In this document: in pieces, positions 27,568 to 36,770 of the stretch
Numbering within the stretch: the stretch's first letter is position 1
Layout: each line of letters begins with the position of its first letter
Assembly: GCA_937959275.1 (NCBI GenBank)
Contig: CALGLU010000052.1
Coordinates: 62,001 to 126,000 of the forward strand
Origin: an uncultured Saprospiraceae bacterium
GTDB lineage: Bacteria > Bacteroidota > Bacteroidia > Chitinophagales > Saprospiraceae
Direction of reading: 5' to 3'
Length of the DNA stretch: 64,000 nt
Made by a program: the position numbers and the translations under genes
The notes under the pieces: generated by a model
The model's database searches: none
The model's input: only the letters and a program-made list of their open reading frames with translations
What the model was told of the DNA's origin: nothing

Positions 27568-27586
27568 ATTCCTCAGACTTCAATCT

Positions 27587-28471
27587 TTATTTTATAGCAA
27601 TCTCAACTCTACGATTAAGCTTTCGGCCTGCTTCGGTGGCGTTATCAGCGATTGGTCTTTGCTCACCCAATCCATAGGCTTTCACTGTGATCGATGGATT
27701 TTCAAACTGACTTAGAAAATAGTCTTTAAGTATTGTTGATCTAGCTAAAGAAAGATCCAGATTATACGTTTCGGTACCAGTATCATCAGTAAAGCCGGTT
27801 ATCACAATCTCTTTTATTGGCAATCTATCAATGTCAATAATTAAGCTATCAATTGCTTCTTTTCCATTTTGGCTCAACACTGAAGAATCATGGTCGAATA
27901 AAACACTTGATTCAATATTGATAAGTCTGCTGATGTTATCAGGAAATGGATTAGGCATAGCTGGACAATCTGCAGTATAATAATGAGCATCAAATACAAA
28001 GCCGTATTGGTCTGGGTAAACCTGCGCATACCATAACTGAATGGGATAAGTACCTACCGTCAGCTTGAATGTATCCCTTTTCTCAAGCATTGCATGTGTT
28101 CGATCGTTGTCTATTATTTTCTTATTATCAATCCAGAGAATTGATCCATCATCTGAGGCTAAAATAAATTCATAACAAGCATCCTCATTAATGACCATTG
28201 TCGAATTCAAAAGCATGCAAAATCCTTGAGTTCTCGTGACGTCAGGAAAGCCTTGCTTTATAGTTCGATTTGGAATATGAATCTTTGGCCAGGATATAAA
28301 TCCAATCGAATCGTAAGACAAAGCAGCTTCGGAATAGCTAGGTCCAAATTTCATCTTCTTAATAGGGATTTTCATCAATTTGCCTTCAAACTGAGAAAAC
28401 TGAGGATCCTGTTGAGCTTGTAGACTTATACAAAACAGCAGTAACCCAAAGACATAGGCAATTTTAGACAT
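27587..28471 (-). CDS. PA14-like and OmpA-domain cell-envelope protein
   Basis: Exported protein of 294 residues, signal peptide 1-19. A PA14-like sugar-binding domain covers about 35-160 (FILASDDGSILWIDNKKIIDNDRTHA then LWYAQVYPDQYGFVF). The OmpA/MotB peptidoglycan-binding domain follows (about 185-294), with VLFDHDSSVL, ITGFTDDTGTETYNLDLSLARS, YGLGEQRPIADNATEAGRKLNRRVEI. It is probably attached to peptidoglycan in the periplasm, with PA14 binding a glycan. It is convergent to the DUF2130 gene, ending 19 bases from it, and has no visible terminator of its own. Confidence 0.8.
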   Translation of the reverse strand: MSKIAYVFGLLLFCISLQAQQDPQFSQFEGKLMKIPIKKMKFGPSYSEAALSYDSIGFISWPKIHIPNRTIKQGFPDVTRTQGFCMLLNSTMVINEDACYEFILASDDGSILWIDNKKIIDNDRTHAMLEKRDTFKLTVGTYPIQLWYAQVYPDQYGFVFDAHYYTADCPAMPNPFPDNISRLINIESSVLFDHDSSVLSQNGKEAIDSLIIDIDRLPIKEIVITGFTDDTGTETYNLDLSLARSTILKDYFLSQFENPSITVKAYGLGEQRPIADNATEAGRKLNRRVEIAIK

Positions 28472-28644
28472 TCTTTGTTCTTATAGTTGTTTTTCTATAA
28501 CTTCATTTCTTAGAGCTTATTGCCTCACAATTCAAGGCCACATTCAGAATATTTGATCGAAAATAATAGTTCAATCGTCTAATAAATAAAATCCTTTCAT
28601 TATTAAACGCTAAATCGTAGATTTAACCTGAGATACAATCCATT

Positions 28645-29196
28645 ATGGCTATAGACTTGCGCAAATTATTTAGGACAGATGCAAATTCTGACGAGAAATT
28701 CTTCACCGCTTTGATCAAAGCGATCAAGGGAGCTGCTACCCCAGGCTTTGATTACCTCAAGTTCAAGCAATCAGTCAAGACATTGGAGGGCATGGATATG
28801 GATCAGGAGACGGCGTTTAAATCAGCATATGCGACCGCAAATACAATTGGTTTGACAAAAGCGAAACTTTTGCAGTCCGTAAAGTATTATAAAAAGGTAG
28901 TTGATAAGGAAAAGCAGAAATTTGCAGAAGCCTTACAGAATCAAATGGAGGTCAGAGTATCTAAGAAAAAAGAGGAAGCAAGTAAATTAGAGGAAACGAT
29001 GCAGGACTATGAGAGAAAGATTGAGAAGCTAAAACAAGAAATGGCTGCTTACAAACAAAAAATGGCCAACGTTGATGTGGAAATTGAGGAAGCAAAAGAA
29101 AAAATAGAAAAAACAAAACAAGAATTTTTAACGGCTTATGATCATATGACTACTATTTTAGAAGATGACATATCATTAATGACAAGCCATTTATAA
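28645..29196 (+). CDS. Coiled-coil protein, unknown function, partner of PspA-like protein
   Basis: A 183-residue protein without signal or membrane segment. An N-terminal helical domain (about 1-85: FFTALIKAIKGAATPGFDYLKFKQSVKTLEGM) precedes a continuous coiled coil (about 90-165) rich in K and E. The last residues are FLTAYDHMTTILEDDISLMTSHL. No family is recognised with certainty. Nine bases separate it from the PspA-like membrane protein, so the two likely work together. Confidence 0.6.
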   Translation: MAIDLRKLFRTDANSDEKFFTALIKAIKGAATPGFDYLKFKQSVKTLEGMDMDQETAFKSAYATANTIGLTKAKLLQSVKYYKKVVDKEKQKFAEALQNQMEVRVSKKKEEASKLEETMQDYERKIEKLKQEMAAYKQKMANVDVEIEEAKEKIEKTKQEFLTAYDHMTTILEDDISLMTSHL

Positions 29197-29205
29197 ACGT
29201 AAATT

Positions 29206-30228
29206 ATGACAGACTTTTCAGGTATAGACGGAGGTGGAAAAGGCAAAGGCTTTTGGAAACGACCCGAAGGTGTAACAGGGACAGTATTTCTTGCAGGCAT
29301 TTTGGGAGTCGCTGGATTTTTGATTTTCACAAATCTTGCAGCTATTGTTGGATTCGTTGGCTCTATGCTAGGACTTGCAGTGACTCTACTTGTCCTTGGT
29401 GCCATCATCTATATGGTGCTTGATCCTAAGATGAGGTCTCTAGTCGGGTATATGTATAAAAGTGTTATGCGTAAAATCACTAGTATTTTTGTTACGATTG
29501 ATCCTATAGGCATCTTAAAGAGCTATATCGAGGATCTAGAAGACAATCTCAGAAAGATGGGTAAGCAAATCGGCGAACTCAGAGGTCAGAGCCGTAAGCT
29601 GAAAACAATGATTGGGGATAACTCCAAAGAAATAGAGCAAAATTTACTGATTGCGCGGAAAGCAAAAGAACAAGGCAATCAAAAAGCGATGTTACTGTCG
29701 AGTCGAAAGGCGGCAAGACTCAAAGATACAAATGCGAAATACGCAGCTCTCCACAGCAAGATTGGTGTACTTTATAAAGTGCTGACCAAAATGTATTCGA
29801 ATTCAGAAATACTGTTAGAAGACACGAAAGATCAAGTCAAAGTTAAAGAGCAAGAGCGGAAGGCAATTAGAGCTTCTCATTCTGCCATGAAGTCCGCGAT
29901 GAGTATCATCAATGGAGATTCTGATAAGCGAGCTATGTTTGATCAATCTTTAGAAGTGATTGCTGATGATGTTGCTAATAAGGTGGGTGAAATGGAGCAA
30001 TTCATGGAAATGTCATCAAACTTCATGTCAAGTGTTGACTTACAAAATGGAGTCTTCGAAGAGCAAGGCATGAAGATGCTTCAGGAATATGAAAAGAAAA
30101 GCACCTTATTATTATTGGGAGGTGCTGAAAAAGAAGATGACATTTTAGACCTCGATATGCCCGAAAAAGACGTTCAATATAGAACAGGCTCTGCAGAAGG
30201 GGGCTCATATGACAATCTTTTTGAGTAA
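29206..30228 (+). CDS. Membrane-anchored PspA/ESCRT-III-like coiled-coil protein (tentative)
   Basis: A 340-residue protein with two hydrophobic segments (about 27-47 and 49-70) and then a long helical region. The helical part begins DPIGILKSYIEDLEDNLRKMG, followed by a basic stretch and AKEQGNQKAMLLSSRKAARLKD. This matches the layout of PspA/IM30 proteins (a DPxxxLxxxIxDME-like helix, then a long hairpin with a KA..G....A..A..KK element). Residues 210-300 continue in helices, and the C-terminus is acidic. The assignment is a pattern match, not a profile hit. Unlike classical PspA, it is fused to an N-terminal membrane anchor. Downstream lies a lipoprotein gene 12 bases away. Confidence 0.55.
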   Translation: MTDFSGIDGGGKGKGFWKRPEGVTGTVFLAGILGVAGFLIFTNLAAIVGFVGSMLGLAVTLLVLGAIIYMVLDPKMRSLVGYMYKSVMRKITSIFVTIDPIGILKSYIEDLEDNLRKMGKQIGELRGQSRKLKTMIGDNSKEIEQNLLIARKAKEQGNQKAMLLSSRKAARLKDTNAKYAALHSKIGVLYKVLTKMYSNSEILLEDTKDQVKVKEQERKAIRASHSAMKSAMSIINGDSDKRAMFDQSLEVIADDVANKVGEMEQFMEMSSNFMSSVDLQNGVFEEQGMKMLQEYEKKSTLLLLGGAEKEDDILDLDMPEKDVQYRTGSAEGGSYDNLFE

Positions 30229-30240
30229 AAATGTAAAACA

Positions 30241-30798
30241 ATGAACAAGCTAAAATTCTTATTAATTCTAATGAGCTGTATGCTCGTCCTATCATGTGGA
30301 GATGATCCAGAAGAAGATATCATTTTAAATTATGATGGTGATAATGTCACAGGACCCGTATTTAATCCAGGAGCCTATGTGACAGCAGCACGATTCCCAG
30401 CTAACGTAATGGGGATCTATACTGACAATGTACTAACAGCTGTCCAAATCTATATAGTAGAAACGCCATCTAGTGCACGATTGGTGATTTTAAGCGGTGA
30501 TGGCAATAGTGGTGCGCCTACTGGAGAAATCACAGGACAGTCTTTAGGTACTCTAACTCAGAATAGCTGGAACACGATACAGCTCAATCAACCGTATTCA
30601 ATTGATGGTTCAGAGATATGGATTGGTATAGACTTTAGTGTAAATAGTAGTATCATGGTAACTGGTTGTGATGCCGGACCAGCTAATACAAATGGTGATT
30701 TCTTATTTCAAGATTCCGATAATGTATGGACTACGTTTAGAGAATTGACTACAACAGAAAGCATTAATTGGAACATTAGAGGTGTCCTGTCTTTCTAA
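30241..30798 (+). CDS. Lipoprotein of unknown function
   Basis: A 185-residue lipoprotein with signal ending VLSC (Cys19). The mature domain is beta-rich: FNPGAYVTAARFPANVMG, LTAVQIYIVETPSSARLVILSGDG and IWIGIDFSVNSS. It resembles the carbohydrate-binding/jelly-roll-like domain seen at the ends of Bacteroidota extracellular proteins, without a firm family match. It follows the PspA-like gene closely and may be in the same transcript. Confidence 0.6.
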   Translation: MNKLKFLLILMSCMLVLSCGDDPEEDIILNYDGDNVTGPVFNPGAYVTAARFPANVMGIYTDNVLTAVQIYIVETPSSARLVILSGDGNSGAPTGEITGQSLGTLTQNSWNTIQLNQPYSIDGSEIWIGIDFSVNSSIMVTGCDAGPANTNGDFLFQDSDNVWTTFRELTTTESINWNIRGVLSF

Positions 30799-30933
30799 TT
30801 AATGTGGGAAACTATTAAATAGTTGGTCTTTAATCGACTGCCTTCGCATATATAAACAGATTAATCTGTACTTTTAAGCGTCAGTACGTTCTTTCTTGTT
30901 GCAATAGCCTCGAGTTAATTGAATTTCTGTTTT

Positions 30934-31902
30934 ATGTTCAAAAGCATTGATGCTTTACATCACTATATTACCCAATTAGTTACTCTTTCTGAGCAAGACA
31001 AGAAGGTAATGGTGCAACATATCTCGGCAATTCATTCAGAATTAGAAGATATAAATTCAAATTATAAATCCTCCGAGAAAGAAAGGGACTTAGCGACGAA
31101 GTATTTGAATAAAACGATTATTGACTTAGAGCGCAACCATAAACAACTCAGTGAGGCCAATACATTTCTAGCCCATCAGAATGTTATTATTGATAACAAC
31201 TTACAAAAACTAATATCTGCATATGAGGAGTTAGAACAATTCACATACATCGCCTCACATGATCTCAAAAGTCCTCTAAGGACAATCTCTTCCTACGCTC
31301 AACTATTACAGGCCAGATACACAGATAAACTAGATGCAAAAGCACACGAATACTTAGACATCATCATTCAAAGTATGCATAACATGACAGATGTCATTGA
31401 TGACTCTCTTGCATATAGTAGAATCGGTAGAGAAGGTTTAAAGCGTACTAAACCAATAAAAATAAAAGATGTCATTGAAATCGTAAACAAAAACCTAGAG
31501 ACTGAAATAAAGGAAAGTCACGCACAAATTATCTATGAAGAACTGCCCACCATCGTAGGTAAAAAGACAAATTTCATACAACTCTTTCAAAATTTAATTG
31601 CTAACTCCATAAAATATAGATCGCAAGAAAAGCCAATCGTTACGATTACCAGCAGAGTTGAAGATGATGACTCGTGGTGCATCTTAGTCACAGACAATGG
31701 GCGCGGTATCGAAAAAATCTATCACGATTCTATTTTCCAACCTTTCAAACGAATTGATGGTGGCAACGTTTCAGGTGCTGGAATCGGTCTTGCCATTTGC
31801 AAAAAGATATGTACCATGTACAGTGGCAAAATAAGTATAGATTCTGAGGTAGATCAAGGAACAACTTTTACTATCTTACTGAAAGATTTAATCCAATCAT
31901 AA
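30934..31902 (+). CDS. Soluble sensor histidine kinase
   Basis: Cytoplasmic histidine kinase, 322 residues, with no membrane segment. A coiled-coil N-terminus of about 100 residues is followed by the DHp helix FTYIASHDLKSPLRTISSYAQLL with the phosphorylatable His109. The ATP-binding domain has the N-box (LFQNLIANSIKYRS), G1 (VTDNGRGIEK) and G2 (GAGIGLAICKKI) motifs. This subtype resembles the phytochrome-like kinases of Bacteroidota, but no PAS, GAF or phytochrome domain is present. Start at 30934 is preferred over a TTG at 30919. No response regulator is adjacent. The gene for a DinB/YfiT-type protein follows ten bases downstream. Confidence 0.85.
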   Translation: MFKSIDALHHYITQLVTLSEQDKKVMVQHISAIHSELEDINSNYKSSEKERDLATKYLNKTIIDLERNHKQLSEANTFLAHQNVIIDNNLQKLISAYEELEQFTYIASHDLKSPLRTISSYAQLLQARYTDKLDAKAHEYLDIIIQSMHNMTDVIDDSLAYSRIGREGLKRTKPIKIKDVIEIVNKNLETEIKESHAQIIYEELPTIVGKKTNFIQLFQNLIANSIKYRSQEKPIVTITSRVEDDDSWCILVTDNGRGIEKIYHDSIFQPFKRIDGGNVSGAGIGLAICKKICTMYSGKISIDSEVDQGTTFTILLKDLIQS

Positions 31903-31912
31903 ACTATAAATC

Positions 31913-32440
31913 ATGAGCGAAGCTATAGATGCATTAAGATACCCAATAGGTAAATTTACTAGGCCCGAAGTACTTAATATGGAAGCGTATCAAGCATGGA
32001 TTCACGACATAGAATCTTTGCCCGGGCAACTCAAATATATTTGCAATGATCTGACAGACGAACAATTACAAAAGACTTATCGACAAGACAGCTGGACTGT
32101 AGCTGAAGTTGTCCATCACATTGCTGATAGTCATATGAATAGTTTGGTAAGATACAAGTGGACATTAACGGAAGACACACCGATCATAAAAGCATATGAT
32201 CAAGGTGCGTGGTCTACCCTACCTGATTACAAGGCTTCTGTAGATGTGTCATTAACATTAATAGAAGCATTGCACAGACGATGGGTCATCTTGCTAAAAT
32301 CCTTAACTGAGGAAGATTTTGATAAAGCCTACATCCATCCAGAAACAAAAAAACAAGTGACTCTAGGTATTAATACTTCGCTCTATGCCTGGCATGGCAA
32401 ACACCACGTCAAGCACATAGAAATCGCATTGGAAAGTTAA
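31913..32440 (+). CDS. YfiT/DinB-superfamily protein (bacillithiol transferase-like)
   Basis: Cytoplasmic four-helix-bundle metalloprotein of 175 residues. It opens RYPIGKFTRP and carries the conserved LDxLPxxL-like helix, WTVAEVVHHIADSHMNSLVRYKWTLTEDTP and the C-terminal YAWHGKHHVKHIEI. The three metal-binding histidines (in HHIADSH and WHGKHHVKH) match the YfiT/BstA group, whose members transfer bacillithiol to toxins. It is cotranscribed with the histidine kinase; the pairing has no obvious explanation. Confidence 0.83.
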   Translation: MSEAIDALRYPIGKFTRPEVLNMEAYQAWIHDIESLPGQLKYICNDLTDEQLQKTYRQDSWTVAEVVHHIADSHMNSLVRYKWTLTEDTPIIKAYDQGAWSTLPDYKASVDVSLTLIEALHRRWVILLKSLTEEDFDKAYIHPETKKQVTLGINTSLYAWHGKHHVKHIEIALES

Positions 32441-32565
32441 GAAGCGGTATAACTCAGACGATCAAAATTCTCTGCCTTTATTCCAAAGGCGGACATGAAG
32501 TGCTTCACCAATCTATAGGAAGTTCTATTCGTTTTATATACTAGAATGGAATTTTTAATTATCAA

Positions 32566-32781
32566 TCAGACTAATGTATCAGAAGCTTCTGGTGAACGTT
32601 TATTTTTTTCAATAAAATAATATGCAGCTGCACCAAGCAAATTAAAGAACAACGCGACAATCGTCCATAAAATTTTCCCTCCAGTTGATAGACTCCGATT
32701 GACAGCCCACACTTCATAAATTACCCAAATGGCACAGATAAGTTGTACACTACCCATGATACCCATAGTTGTCATATCCAT
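32566..32781 (-). CDS. Small PLDc_N-domain membrane protein
   Basis: A 71-residue protein with two transmembrane helices (about 8-28 and 38-58). The second part, LWTIVALFFNLLGAAAYYFIEKNK, is the phospholipase D N-terminal-like (PLDc_N, PF13396) motif found in many small Bacteroidota membrane proteins. No catalytic domain. Monocistronic as far as visible. Confidence 0.7.
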   Translation of the reverse strand: MDMTTMGIMGSVQLICAIWVIYEVWAVNRSLSTGGKILWTIVALFFNLLGAAAYYFIEKNKRSPEASDTLV

Positions 32782-32971
32782 ATTTTACTATTTTAGATTA
32801 AGTTAATGATGTCATTTAATATAAACACTATTTACTTAACAAAAGAAAGAGATAGATTAGTTTCCGTTACTTATCGACTAAACCATACACCCGTCTTAGA
32901 GTCTTGACCATTCTGCGCAAGTCAACAGGATTGCAAGAGCCTTCAGATTTGACGATTCCTAAGTTAGCTTT

Positions 32972-34402
32972 CTAATCGTCATCGAATAAAATTTCCCAAA
33001 TAATTGGCGGTGTTGAATATTGTACATGAATTGGCGTTACATCAGTCGTACCTGATATATATAATCTGCTCTGATCCGAACTGACAGATATCCCATTTGG
33101 TCGATTGAGATTAGCTTTCTTAATATCGCCTCTGGCAAATCCTCTTTGACCAGAACCTGCCCAATTCTCAATCTCGCCATTCTCCACATTTATTTTATAA
33201 ATAATGTCTGTACTCATTCCGGCAACATACACATGTCCATTTAAAAACTCCAGATATCCCACCCACATAAAATAATCTAAAATATAGTCTGAAGGTATAT
33301 AGGTGGGAATTTGAGCTAATAGTTTTTCAGATTTATCAGGTCCAATCCGTGTAATATATCCCTCCTCAACATTATGACTGATATATAGATTCCCGTCAGC
33401 ATCTCCAGTTATACCTTTCGGATTTCGACGCCTAATCGTAGCATAACTTTCCATTTGGCCAGAAGAATCTATTTTTAGAATTGTGGAGCTTCCTCTGCCA
33501 ACGATAAATACTTCATCAGCATCGTTTATATAAATTCCATCAGGTTGTCGTATGCTCGATTGTAAAGTATTGATCACCTTAATCTCCCCATCTGGATCTA
33601 TTTTTAACACTTCGTTTTTAGATATGACAGATTGAAATAAATTTCCATTTGAATCAAAAGCGTTACCACCAAGAAGGCCTGAATATTCAAGGAGTAACGA
33701 ATTTCCGCCTGTACGCCCCATCCTTTGAATTGGAGAAGGAGCTTGCAAAGTACTTATCGACAGTTCATCCTGTATATTATAAGCTCCCATAATCAAATCT
33801 TGCTGAAACACAGTAAGGCTACCAGCAGCAACATTTTCGGTATCTCCAAATGATTGAGTAAACGTGCTAATTAAAGTATTATCTGACAGACTAAACGGCT
33901 GATCAGAAATAAAAAGAGAATTTGATACAAGTTCTTCATCAATAGAAACCGTTAGAATTCCAGTCGAATATATCTCATCAGCACGAATGATATCTCCATC
34001 CACGTCTTTAAAGGAAGCTGGCAATACTGTCCCCATAATCTTGATGACATCGATTGGAACAAATGCGTGAAATCTATCAACCCTTAGTTGTTCGGCATCA
34101 TCAATTGTAAAGTTTGATCTATCCTTTTCCTTAAGCATAAAAAATCGATACTCAGAAACATGTTCAGCATCTCGCTTAGAATCTAAATTGACCTCAATGT
34201 CACTAGCATTCCCAGTATTGCCATTATCAACAACACAAATTTGATCAAATGAAGATATCGGAGGACCAAGCTCAATCTTACCACAGGTCACACAGCTCAA
34301 TAGCAAACAAAAAACAAAGGCTACTTTACTAGACACCAATCCATTACTCACTGTACAATAAACTATCTTCCTGTGATTAGCCATGTTCATTTTGATTTCC
34401 AT
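32972..34402 (-). CDS. Beta-propeller (NHL/SMP-30-like) lipoprotein
   Basis: Exported protein of 476 residues. A signal with LLSC (around residue 37) suggests a lipoprotein; the start may be Met5 (34390) or Met7 (34384) instead of 34402. An N-terminal domain of about 220 residues is beta-rich. From about residue 240 on there are repeated NHL-like blades (DSNGNLFQSVISKNEVLKID, DADEVFIVGRGSSTILKID, DADGNLYISHNVEEGYITRIG, FLNGHVYVAGMSTDIIYKIN, LYISGTTD), a six-bladed propeller of the SMP-30/NHL kind. This fold binds ligands or other proteins; no catalytic residues are identified. It is divergent from the PhoD gene with 50 bases between starts. Confidence 0.65.
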   Translation of the reverse strand: MEIKMNMANHRKIVYCTVSNGLVSSKVAFVFCLLLSCVTCGKIELGPPISSFDQICVVDNGNTGNASDIEVNLDSKRDAEHVSEYRFFMLKEKDRSNFTIDDAEQLRVDRFHAFVPIDVIKIMGTVLPASFKDVDGDIIRADEIYSTGILTVSIDEELVSNSLFISDQPFSLSDNTLISTFTQSFGDTENVAAGSLTVFQQDLIMGAYNIQDELSISTLQAPSPIQRMGRTGGNSLLLEYSGLLGGNAFDSNGNLFQSVISKNEVLKIDPDGEIKVINTLQSSIRQPDGIYINDADEVFIVGRGSSTILKIDSSGQMESYATIRRRNPKGITGDADGNLYISHNVEEGYITRIGPDKSEKLLAQIPTYIPSDYILDYFMWVGYLEFLNGHVYVAGMSTDIIYKINVENGEIENWAGSGQRGFARGDIKKANLNRPNGISVSSDQSRLYISGTTDVTPIHVQYSTPPIIWEILFDDD

Positions 34403-34452
34403 AATTAAAAATACTTACATTGCCAATCATTCAATAAGCTCTTAAATCATTC

Positions 34453-35511
34453 ATGAAACGACTGAACTCAAGTCTTACAATTCTATGTCTATTGTTCCTG
34501 TTTCAACAATGCAAATCGCCCTCTGCTGAAGCCCCCAAAGTGAAGTCAATTGATAGCGTACTTAATGTTAACGATTCTGATATCAAAATCGCTGTTGGAT
34601 CTTGTAACAGACATGATCTCCCTCAACCATTGTGGGACGACATCCTAGCTCAGAAGCCAACTGCGTGGATATGGTTGGGAGACATTATATATGGTGATAG
34701 CAAGAACATGGATGTCATTCGTAAAAAATATGAAGCGCAATCCTCGATTACTGACTATGCTAAACTAGTCGAGTCCACTTCTATTTATGGCATTTGGGAT
34801 GATCATGATTATGGTAAAAATAATGCGGGTAAAGAATTTGAAAAAAAAGCAGAGACTAGAGACCTATTATTTGACTTTTTAAGTGTCCCTCCTGACAACA
34901 GCTCTTGGTCAAGAGAAGGAGCTTATCAATCTTATACAATAGAAAATGCTGGTATCAAGATCAAATTAATATTACTCGATTGTAGATACTTTAGAGATGA
35001 AGCCAAAATCGTAAATGGAAAATATGAGAAATTAGAAGGCTACGATATTTTAGGAGAAAACCAGTGGAGCTGGCTTGAGCAAGAGTTATCATTGAATGAT
35101 GCAGACATTCACTTAATCGCCAATGGTATCCAAGTCATACCCGAAGATCATAAATATGAAAAGTGGGCCAACTTTCCGACTTCAAGAAAACGGTTATTTG
35201 ACTTACTTAGCCAACATTTACCAGACACTCCTATTCTCCTAAGTGGAGATCGACACATTTCAGAAGTCTCAGCAATCAATCTTGCGGGTTATACCGAGCC
35301 CTTATACGAAATCACATCTTCAGGATTAACTCATCCATATGCCAGATTCCCAGGTGAAGACAATCAACACAGAATTGGCGAAGTGATCCACGTAAAGAAT
35401 TACGGCTTATTTAATATAAAAAAAACAAAGGCAAATACACTCTCCATTATCTACCAAGTTTTTGGAGACAACAATACATTACTTCAAGAATTACAGTTAT
35501 TTAATCATTAA
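34453..35511 (+). CDS. PhoD-like alkaline phosphatase D family phosphodiesterase, lipoprotein
   Basis: Exported metallophosphatase of 352 residues. Signal ending LFQQC (Cys20) makes it a lipoprotein. The metal-binding pattern of PhoD proteins is present: VGSCNRHDLPQPLWDDILAQKPTAWIWLGDIIYGD, ESTSIYGIWDDHDYGKNNAG, LIANGIQVIPEDHKYE and LLSGDRHISEVSAI. Substrates in this family are phosphomono- or diesters, including teichoic acids and phospholipids. The next gene, an oxidoreductase, starts ten bases after the stop. Confidence 0.87.
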   Translation: MKRLNSSLTILCLLFLFQQCKSPSAEAPKVKSIDSVLNVNDSDIKIAVGSCNRHDLPQPLWDDILAQKPTAWIWLGDIIYGDSKNMDVIRKKYEAQSSITDYAKLVESTSIYGIWDDHDYGKNNAGKEFEKKAETRDLLFDFLSVPPDNSSWSREGAYQSYTIENAGIKIKLILLDCRYFRDEAKIVNGKYEKLEGYDILGENQWSWLEQELSLNDADIHLIANGIQVIPEDHKYEKWANFPTSRKRLFDLLSQHLPDTPILLSGDRHISEVSAINLAGYTEPLYEITSSGLTHPYARFPGEDNQHRIGEVIHVKNYGLFNIKKTKANTLSIIYQVFGDNNTLLQELQLFNH

Positions 35512-35521
35512 ACTATAAAGT

Positions 35522-36487
35522 ATGAGATGGGGATTAATTGCTTATGGTCGGATAGCTAAAAAATTTAAAGCTTCTATTGATACAATTAAAGAAGCAAGCG
35601 TTAGTGCTATTGCTTCCCGATCAAACTACTCAGAACTCAAGACTCAATTTGACTCGATCTCTATTTATCAAAATTATGACGAGCTTTATGCTGACCCAAA
35701 TGTAGACATCGTCTATATCAGTACGACACATAACTACCATAAAGAAAATGTCATCAAAGCACTCAAAGCAGGCAAGCATGTCTTATGCGAAAAACCTCTA
35801 GGTATTCATCCAGATGAAGTAAAAGAAATGCTTGCCTGTGCTAATCAACAACAACTCTTCCTAATGGAGGCCATATGGACTCGTTTTTTACCGGCCTACA
35901 CCTACATGAAGGCGTGTATCGCTAACAACAAACTAGGAGCAATAAAACTCATTAAAGGAGATTTCTCATTTGACGGAAGAGATTCTGATTCTAATACTCG
36001 AGTCAAAAATCCAGCGCTCGCAGCAGGTGCTATATGGGATGTTGGTATTTACCCGATCTCTATGGCAGTTGATATTTATGATTGCCAACCAACGCAAGTC
36101 ATCGCTTCTGGTTTTTTAGATCAAAACAAGGTAGATGTCCGATCAAGCTTAATACTTAACTTTGGACAAAGTAGACAAGCTCTCATCCATTCTGGTATAG
36201 ACTTATCGACTATTCATAGCGGAGAAATTATTGGGGAATCACAATGGATTCATATGCCAGAGTTTTGGCATGGTGATACTGTTCGCATTGGAGATTGGCA
36301 AAACAATCAGCAGTATATATTCCCAGTTGATCTCCCAACAAGTTTTTCCTATGAGATTAAAGCATGTTATGAAGCAATCAATCAAGGTTTAATCCAACAT
36401 CCCAAAATGTCTCACGAGCACAGTTTGATTATATCAGAGATTATGGAAGACGCTTTACAGCAGTTAAGGACTGCCCATAAAACATAA
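35522..36487 (+). CDS. Gfo/Idh/MocA-family NAD(P)-dependent oxidoreductase
   Basis: Cytoplasmic sugar or inositol dehydrogenase-like enzyme of 321 residues. The N-terminal Rossmann motif MRWGLIAYGRIAKKF has alanine where the family usually has glycine, a minor oddity. The catalytic-site signature HVLCEKPLGIHPDEV with Lys-Pro is intact, as are VDIVYISTTHNYHKENVIKAL and AAGAIWDVGIYPISM. The C-terminal half is the usual substrate-binding beta domain. It is probably cotranscribed with the PhoD gene. Substrate unknown. Confidence 0.87.
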   Translation: MRWGLIAYGRIAKKFKASIDTIKEASVSAIASRSNYSELKTQFDSISIYQNYDELYADPNVDIVYISTTHNYHKENVIKALKAGKHVLCEKPLGIHPDEVKEMLACANQQQLFLMEAIWTRFLPAYTYMKACIANNKLGAIKLIKGDFSFDGRDSDSNTRVKNPALAAGAIWDVGIYPISMAVDIYDCQPTQVIASGFLDQNKVDVRSSLILNFGQSRQALIHSGIDLSTIHSGEIIGESQWIHMPEFWHGDTVRIGDWQNNQQYIFPVDLPTSFSYEIKACYEAINQGLIQHPKMSHEHSLIISEIMEDALQQLRTAHKT

Positions 36488-36514
36488 TGCGAAATCGTTT
36501 GTGACAACGCCTAA

Positions 36515-36640
36515 ACACTTTGGCTGAACAGGGTTTTTAGGATTAACAGGATAGACATGATTGTGATGTTGTTGGTCTTCCCACCAAGGGGGCACTTTGT
36601 CTGAACAGGATTTTTAGGATAGACAGGATAGACATGATTA
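36515..36640. repeat. Direct repeats of CTGAACAGG/AGGATAGACA type
   Basis: Two copies of about 40 bases spaced 77 bases apart (start 36524 and 36601), each with CTGAACAGG, TTTTTAGGAT, ACAGGATAGACATGATT. A weaker relative is at 26091-26130. Such AGGATTTTTAGGAT sequences are common between genes in Bacteroidota; no gene is present in 36488-36770. Between the copies is TTGGT CTTCCC ACCAA (36575-36590), a small hairpin similar in size to the 23-kb family. Confidence 0.7.
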
Positions 36641-36770
36641 TGCCATTGTTGATTTCCTGACCTGCGACATCTACAGCTAAATTATATCAATCAATTAGAG
36701 ATGCTTGTTGGTGACAAGACCGATAACACTTAATTTATTCTATTGGGATCGGAATCCTATGGGAGTGCAT

